Part shown: one piece after another, positions 59,601-64,000 of the stretch
Layout of the letters: the number at the start of each line of letters is the position of its first letter
Position numbering within the stretch: the stretch's first letter is position 1
NCBI GenBank assembly: GCA_951799425.1
Contig: OX637397.1
Location: 12,699,064-12,763,063, forward strand
Source of the DNA: Ilex aquifolium
Lineage: Eukaryota > Streptophyta > Magnoliopsida > Aquifoliales > Aquifoliaceae
DNA: 64,000 nucleotides
Direction: 5' to 3'
Translations under genes and position numbers: made by a program
Notes under the pieces: model-generated
Databases searched by the model: none
Told to the model about the DNA's origin: nothing
What the model saw: the letters and a program-made list of their open reading frames with translations, nothing else

Positions 59601-60546
59601 ACTAAGATTTATCATGACAGACATGCCTGGATGCTCCAGAATCTTCCCACCACCCTTCACTATTCTCAATAAAATTAACCTCAGAAATCATGGCCACAAG
59701 AGGTTCCTCGGTCACATTAGCTTGAGGAGCATAACCTCGTTTTTTAAAACGACAATCTTTTACAAAATGGCCAGACTTTCCACACACAAAACAAGCACCA
59801 TTATTTGACTGATTATTTTTATTATATGGTACTTGTTTGGAAGGGGGTCCTTGGTTTGGTGCTTGGTTCCACTTCTTTTGAAAATGGTTTTTATTTAAAG
59901 CCCTATTAAACTTTTTCATGTTATTACCTCTAGGCTTCAAATAGGCACTGTTTCTATTATTTTGACCCTTAGAGACGTTATCATTAGATGTGATAAAATG
60001 TACCTTATTGTTGTTTCCATTACCATTGAGATTCCCGTTAGAGTCGTTGGTCTTGTCTTGTTTTCTGGCCTCTTCCTCAATTCGAAGCCGAGCCATTAGA
60101 TTCACCATGCTTAATTCTGATTGCTTGTGACGAAGTCCCTTTTGATACTCCTTCCACGAACCTGGCAATTTGTCGATAACTGCTGCAACTTGCATCTGTT
60201 CATCAACCTTGATTCCTTCGGACACAATTTCATGAACAATCATCTGTAACTCATGTGTTTGAGCAATTACAGATTTGTCTTCCACCATCTGGAATTTAAA
60301 ATAGCGGCTACAAGCATATTTTTTCGTCCCTGCTTCTTCTGTGTCATACTTCGCCTCCAACGCTTTCCAAATCTTCTTGGCAGAAGAATAGGAATTGGAA
60401 TAGTAATCATATAGCTCATCAGAAAGACAATTGAGCAAATAATTGCGACAATTATCTTCGTCAGTCTCCCATAGAGCTAAATTATTTGCATGCTCTGTTA
60501 ACTCTTCTGCAGTCATACCTTCCTTGTTAGTCCCCCCCCTGCGCAC
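56689..60546 (-). pseudogene. Copia gag-pol, N-terminally truncated with one stop
   Basis: Two frames in the same register (60546-59602 and 59565-56689) are separated by one TAG at 59602-59604, just after the protease motif DSGAS. Order: gag UBN2-type (KKIWKALEAKYDTEE), zinc knuckle (CFVCGKSGHFVKDC), protease, integrase (HARLCHVNSKYLKNM; HTDICEF, FRSDRGREYE, SNGVAERKNR), RT (MDVKTAFLNGDLEEEIYM, YVDDLLIFG) and RNase H (GYCDADWNTL, STMEAELIAL). The integrase-before-RT order defines Ty1/copia. The first gag residues (60546 to about 60528) are read from the fused LTR, so the true N-terminus is lost. Otherwise it is remarkably intact. Confidence 0.9.
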
Positions 60547-60899
60547 GTGAGAGTCCCAAGATCTCTCTTTGATTCAAAGGCTAGATAACACTAGTCTATA
60601 TATATACTCACGTATCTTTGGTCTTTTAGTCGATGTGTGATTGAGTTCCCACACAAGACAAAACACTCTTTTAGTTAAAATATTTTAACAATCCCCCACT
60701 TATTTTAATAAAAGATTCACTATATAAGTAACTGGGCAATAAATAGAATATCACGCATCGCAAAAGTGGCAATGCCTTTAAACCTTTACTTAGTGTTTCA
60801 ATGTTCCCGTACTAGAGTCAAAGTGGACTTAGCATTTAAACGATGACTACTTGAGGATACGTAGAACCATATCACACACATGATATTCAAGGTGTCTAA
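60528..60899 (-). repeat. Second copy of copia 3' end, fused to gag
   Basis: About 372 bp nearly identical to 55925-56296 (LTR lacking its last 16 or so bases, purine tract and about 209 bp of 3' untranslated region). It ends at GGTGTCTAA, after which the copies diverge. The right flank 60900-61827 is AT-rich DNA with a (TA)n run at 61807-61827 and no gene. Confidence 0.85.
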
Positions 60900-61827
60900 T
60901 TGTCGTAACTTATTATAAAGTCACCGTTGATAGCTTTTGAACTAATAGACATCATATCATAAGGCTGCACTTTTTATGAAAAGTCACTAATAGGTTTATA
61001 AATAGGTGATGCTTAACACTCCAAAAGATATACCATTGAAAAATCTAGTACTTCTTACTAGAATTGTTCTCTCATTCTTCTTTTCTCTCGATTCTCTTAA
61101 ATTCACATATATCTATTCTTTTTTATTCAATCTAATATTCTATTTTCTGGAGAGTTAGAATATTAGAAGTTGGTTATTTGAGTTTCTTAATGTATGTTGG
61201 TACTATCTTTCGTACGTAAGTATAATATGCAGACATGTGAGAAGTTTCATTATATATTGAGAACAGATTTGCAGAATTCCCGGTGCACACCTTTCTAAAC
61301 AACTGGTGGGGGCAAATATTGTTTTTAAGAAAGTGCTCTTGTACACGATTTGAAATAATTTTCAGTATTGCAGTACAGTTCCTACAATTAAGTTTTCAGC
61401 GGAGTGACGGCCCGTAGATTTTATTCAACATAGAGCAGCTGAACCAAAAGAACTAGACAATTGATATGTAACTGTAATTTCAAACATAGTCTAAATATCC
61501 TAAATCCATGAACTGCCTGAATCTTCAATCTTTCTGAAAATGTTGCTTTGAGAAACGTTTCTTTTTCTCCCCCGAGTGCAGAACTAAATGCTTCTGTAGC
61601 TTCTCACGCGTGCAATGCATTGAACTTTGAATTCTTAGTTTCTTTCATCCACACCTCTTTATAGATTGGTCAAATTTCAACAATATCTCTTATTTTTTTT
61701 TGATATTTCACTGATATCCTTTATCAGCGTTTGTTGAGTGTAAAGGGCTATTTTATTGATTTGCCCTTGTGTCTTATACTATTTCACCTATCAAGTTTTC
61801 TTATGTGTGTATATATATATATATATA

Positions 61828-62011
61828 CTAGGGGTAACTCGTATCTGAAGGTACGATACAATATAAGTGAGAGGTAATGAATTTAAAGGGGGGAAATTCA
61901 TGTGAATGGTTTTGAAATGGATGTTAATGACCGTTGAATGAGTCTATTTAAGACTGTCAAATGAATTTATTGAAACTTGTTTTTATTTTATATTATATAT
62001 ATAAACACTAG
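61828..62011 (-). mobile_element. Two possible Helitron 3' ends
   Basis: On the minus strand, GTATC-GTACCTTCA-GATAC hairpin, GAGTTACCC, then CTAG at 61831-61828 before T looks like a Helitron 3' end. A second, weaker one (GTACGTGGTTATTG then CTAG at 62011-62008) lies 180 bp away. No matching 5' end was found before 63171, so this is tentative. Confidence 0.3.
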
Positions 62012-62147
62012 CAATAACCACGTACCTGAAAACAGTTTGTAATACCAAAAATGAAATATTTATCATGCAATATTTATATTTTAAATTATAATTTATTTTT
62101 TAATTATGTAATTTAAAATTAAAGTGAAGAGAGATAGAATAAAAGAT

Positions 62148-62317
62148 GGGAAATACTATATAACCCAAATTTACAACTCAAATTTGCATCCCAAATGAAG
62201 GGGACCATTGGATGAATGGGTCCTATCAACTTTTTTAAATGGGACCACTGATCCAATGGTTCCCCTTCATTTAGGATACAAATTTGGGTTGCAGATTTGA
62301 GTTAGATAGCATTGCTC
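62148..62317. mobile_element. Small Mutator-type MITE
   Basis: 170-bp palindrome with ends GGGAAATACTATATAACCC and, reversed, GAGCAATGCTATCTAACTC. It has a shared AATGAAGGGGA-CCATTGGAT core and is flanked by a perfect 9-bp duplication ATAAAAGAT (62139-62147 and 62318-62326). It is related at its ends to the MITE in the UGT75 introns. Confidence 0.78.
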
Positions 62318-62326
62318 ATAAAAGAT

Positions 62327-63171
62327 AGATAGGAAAGAGAAGAGAGAGGTAGGTATGAATTAATAGGGTTATTTGACATTCAGGAGGGTGTTAGTTTTTT
62401 AAATCATACAAAGAAAATGATATTTTTGACCAATAAATATAATTTTAGAATGAATTTTGTATTATTGGATCAAAATAGATAAAATTGGATCAATCTGGAC
62501 CGTTGTTATTCTTTTATAAATTAAAATTTTAATTTTTTGTTGTAATATTATATACCAACACTAATCTCGTGCATGAAGACATTCTCTAATACTCAAAATC
62601 GAGCATTGATTTTGCAATGTTTCTGCTATGATGTGATGCCAATTTATCTTCGTTACCGTTTTGCTCCATCACTTGATATTAGGCTCAAAGATTTAGGGCT
62701 TTTTGCTGGTCAACTTCATTTTCATTTGGGCTCCCTTTCTCTTTTCTCTTTTTCGTGTTTGCCTCATGTTTTGATTTTGATATTATCTATGGTCGATTTG
62801 GTTGGCATCCTAGGATGGTGAAGGTGGTGGCAGTTGGGGGTTAGTGTATCAATGGTGTGGTGGGGGATTCTAATTCAAGCGTGGGGTAGAGGTAGGGTTG
62901 TTTAAAATTTCGTGTTTTTCTTCCCGGTCCTACGCGATTGTTGAAATTTCGTAAAATTTCGGCCGACCAATGGAAGAAATTCTAGTAATTCACAAAACTG
63001 TGGGTAGTAATAGAGAATACCTATAAAATTTTTGCATTTCTACCCGATCTGCAAATAAATTTTTTTTTTTTAAAATATAATATATTTAGTATAAAACGAC
63101 ATTGTATTATATGCTCATATTATTGGAGTTGTGTTTTCTTTAGTGTTCTTGATTTATTGTATTGATTTACA
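62327..63171. other. Intergenic region, no gene recognised
   Basis: An open frame of 82 codons (62573-62821) has no recognisable motif, and its flanks are AT-rich. It ends at the host A before the Helitron-like start. Confidence 0.35.
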
Positions 63172-64000
63172 TCTATATAATAAAGTACAATACAATTCAA
63201 ATTTCAAAAGATAAACAAATTGACTTTTGTTTTTCGCGGTCCAGATCGTTTTAAATTTTATTTTAAAGTTAATCTGACGGCTAATATTAGTTCCTCAAAT
63301 TTAATAGGGATAATAGGTTCCCTAAAAGTGTGTTTGTCGAGATTTTTCAAAAATAATTCTAATAAGTACTTAAAAAAAATAGTGTTTCGAATGACCCTAC
63401 AACCACCAACCCCACTGCCTCACTACCACCACCACCACCACCACCGTTGTCGTCATCCTACCACCACCACCACCACCACTGCCCCACCATTACCAACGCC
63501 ACGCCACCCCACCACCCCATCGTCACCACAACCATCACCATCGCCACCCCATCACCATCACCACCATCTTTACGACCATTACCACCACCACCATCACCAT
63601 CGCCATTGCCATCGCCACCACCCATCACTCGCCACTACTGTTGTCACCCACCACGAATTGCTACCACCGTCGCCCACCGCCATCATCATCATCTCATTCT
63701 TATATGTATTACCAGTACCACCATTATCCCACCACTACTGCCACCCACCATCACCACCCACCGCCACCCACTACCATAACTCACCACCACCCGTTGCCCA
63801 CCGCCACCCACCATTGTCGTAGCCCCACCACCACCACTACCAATCACCATCATCGTCGCCCACCACCATCACTATTGCCACCCACGGCTGCCACCACCAC
63901 CACCACCACCACCACCACGGTCATCGCCACCCACCACAATCATCATCGTCTCTCATCGCCTCTCACTGCCACCCACTACCATAACTCACCACCCCCCGCT
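63172..64000 (+). mobile_element. Helitron-like element, 5' part, inverted copy of 1-792
   Basis: Begins TCTATATAATAAAGTACAAT after host A (63171) and runs out of the window. Its first 220 bp match 620-792 in reverse complement, including ATTTCAAAAGATAAACAAAT and AATCTGACGGCTAATATTAG words, and it passes into a CCA-rich minisatellite. No coding sequence is credible; the 200-codon histidine/proline frame is the repeat. Confidence 0.6.
63390..64000. repeat. CCA-rich minisatellite
   Basis: Imperfect CCA/CAT/CCG triplets to the end of the window, the mirror of the GGT array at 1-620. Confidence 0.9.

Larger units (their letters stand above)
55909..60899 (-). mobile_element. Rearranged Ty1/copia retrotransposon
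   Basis: On the minus strand the 3' end is orderly: pol, a 3' untranslated stretch, purine tract AAGTGGGGGAT, then a 179-bp LTR (56087-55909) that starts TGTTAGAA and ends TTCCAACA. The 5' end is not normal. The gag frame runs straight into a copy of the LTR (60690-60528, missing its last bases), and beyond it lies a further copy of the 3' untranslated region (to 60899). There is no primer site, 5' leader or gag N-terminus. This looks like the remnant of two elements joined through one LTR. No target duplication was found. Confidence 0.75.

Overview
This is a window of plant nuclear DNA, almost certainly from a eudicot. It is AT-rich and loaded with plant-type transposons. The host genes are intron-bearing plant families: UDP-glycosyltransferases of the UGT75 and UGT73 types and an aldo-keto reductase of the auxin-induced/IN2-2/perakine-reductase type. 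No rRNA, tRNA or organellar genes were seen. I could not name the species.

Host genes. (1) A tandem pair of UGT75-type genes on the minus strand. Copy A has only its first exon in the window (4169-5187). Copy B is complete (exon 1 18724-19742, exon 2 14750-15092, 453 aa). (2) An intronless UGT73-type gene on the plus strand (26224-27708, 494 aa). (3) A five-exon aldo-keto reductase on the plus strand (46135-55473, 342 aa) whose second intron holds a whole Ty3 chromovirus. The glycosyltransferases probably put glucose on small hydrophobic or carboxylic acceptors. The reductase probably reduces carbonyls with NADPH. Nothing in the window shows that these genes share a pathway.

Mobile DNA, left to right: a Helitron-like end with a GGT minisatellite (1-792, minus); a Mutator-like foldback element with a Helitron nested inside it (1135-4123); a decayed Tat-like Ty3 element (5506-10972); a CACTA deletion derivative (11317-12955); two nested Mutator-like foldbacks in the UGT75-B intron (16614-18200); a small Helitron just upstream of UGT75-B (19888-20174); a Harbinger-type MITE (21954-22437); a 2.5-kb solo LTR (22497-25038); a giant foldback element whose arms are inverted tandem-repeat arrays (about 29190-43690), invaded and rearranged by an Athila-type Ty3 element; another solo LTR (44506-45109); a Reina-like chromovirus (47554-52689); a rearranged Ty1/copia element (55909-60899); and a second Helitron-like end with a CCA minisatellite (63172-64000), which is an inverted copy of the left edge.

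Because the two UGT75 copies are paralogues, copy B supplies unfilled insertion sites for two elements in copy A. This fixes those element boundaries to the base. At least six foldback elements are bounded by 9-bp duplications and begin with G-rich ends, which points to one Mutator-like class acting repeatedly here. The most unusual structures are the giant foldback with higher-order repeats and an unrecognised central reading frame, and the Athila arrangement, where a perfect solo LTR plus 1.6 kb of its flank is repeated beside a truncated element.
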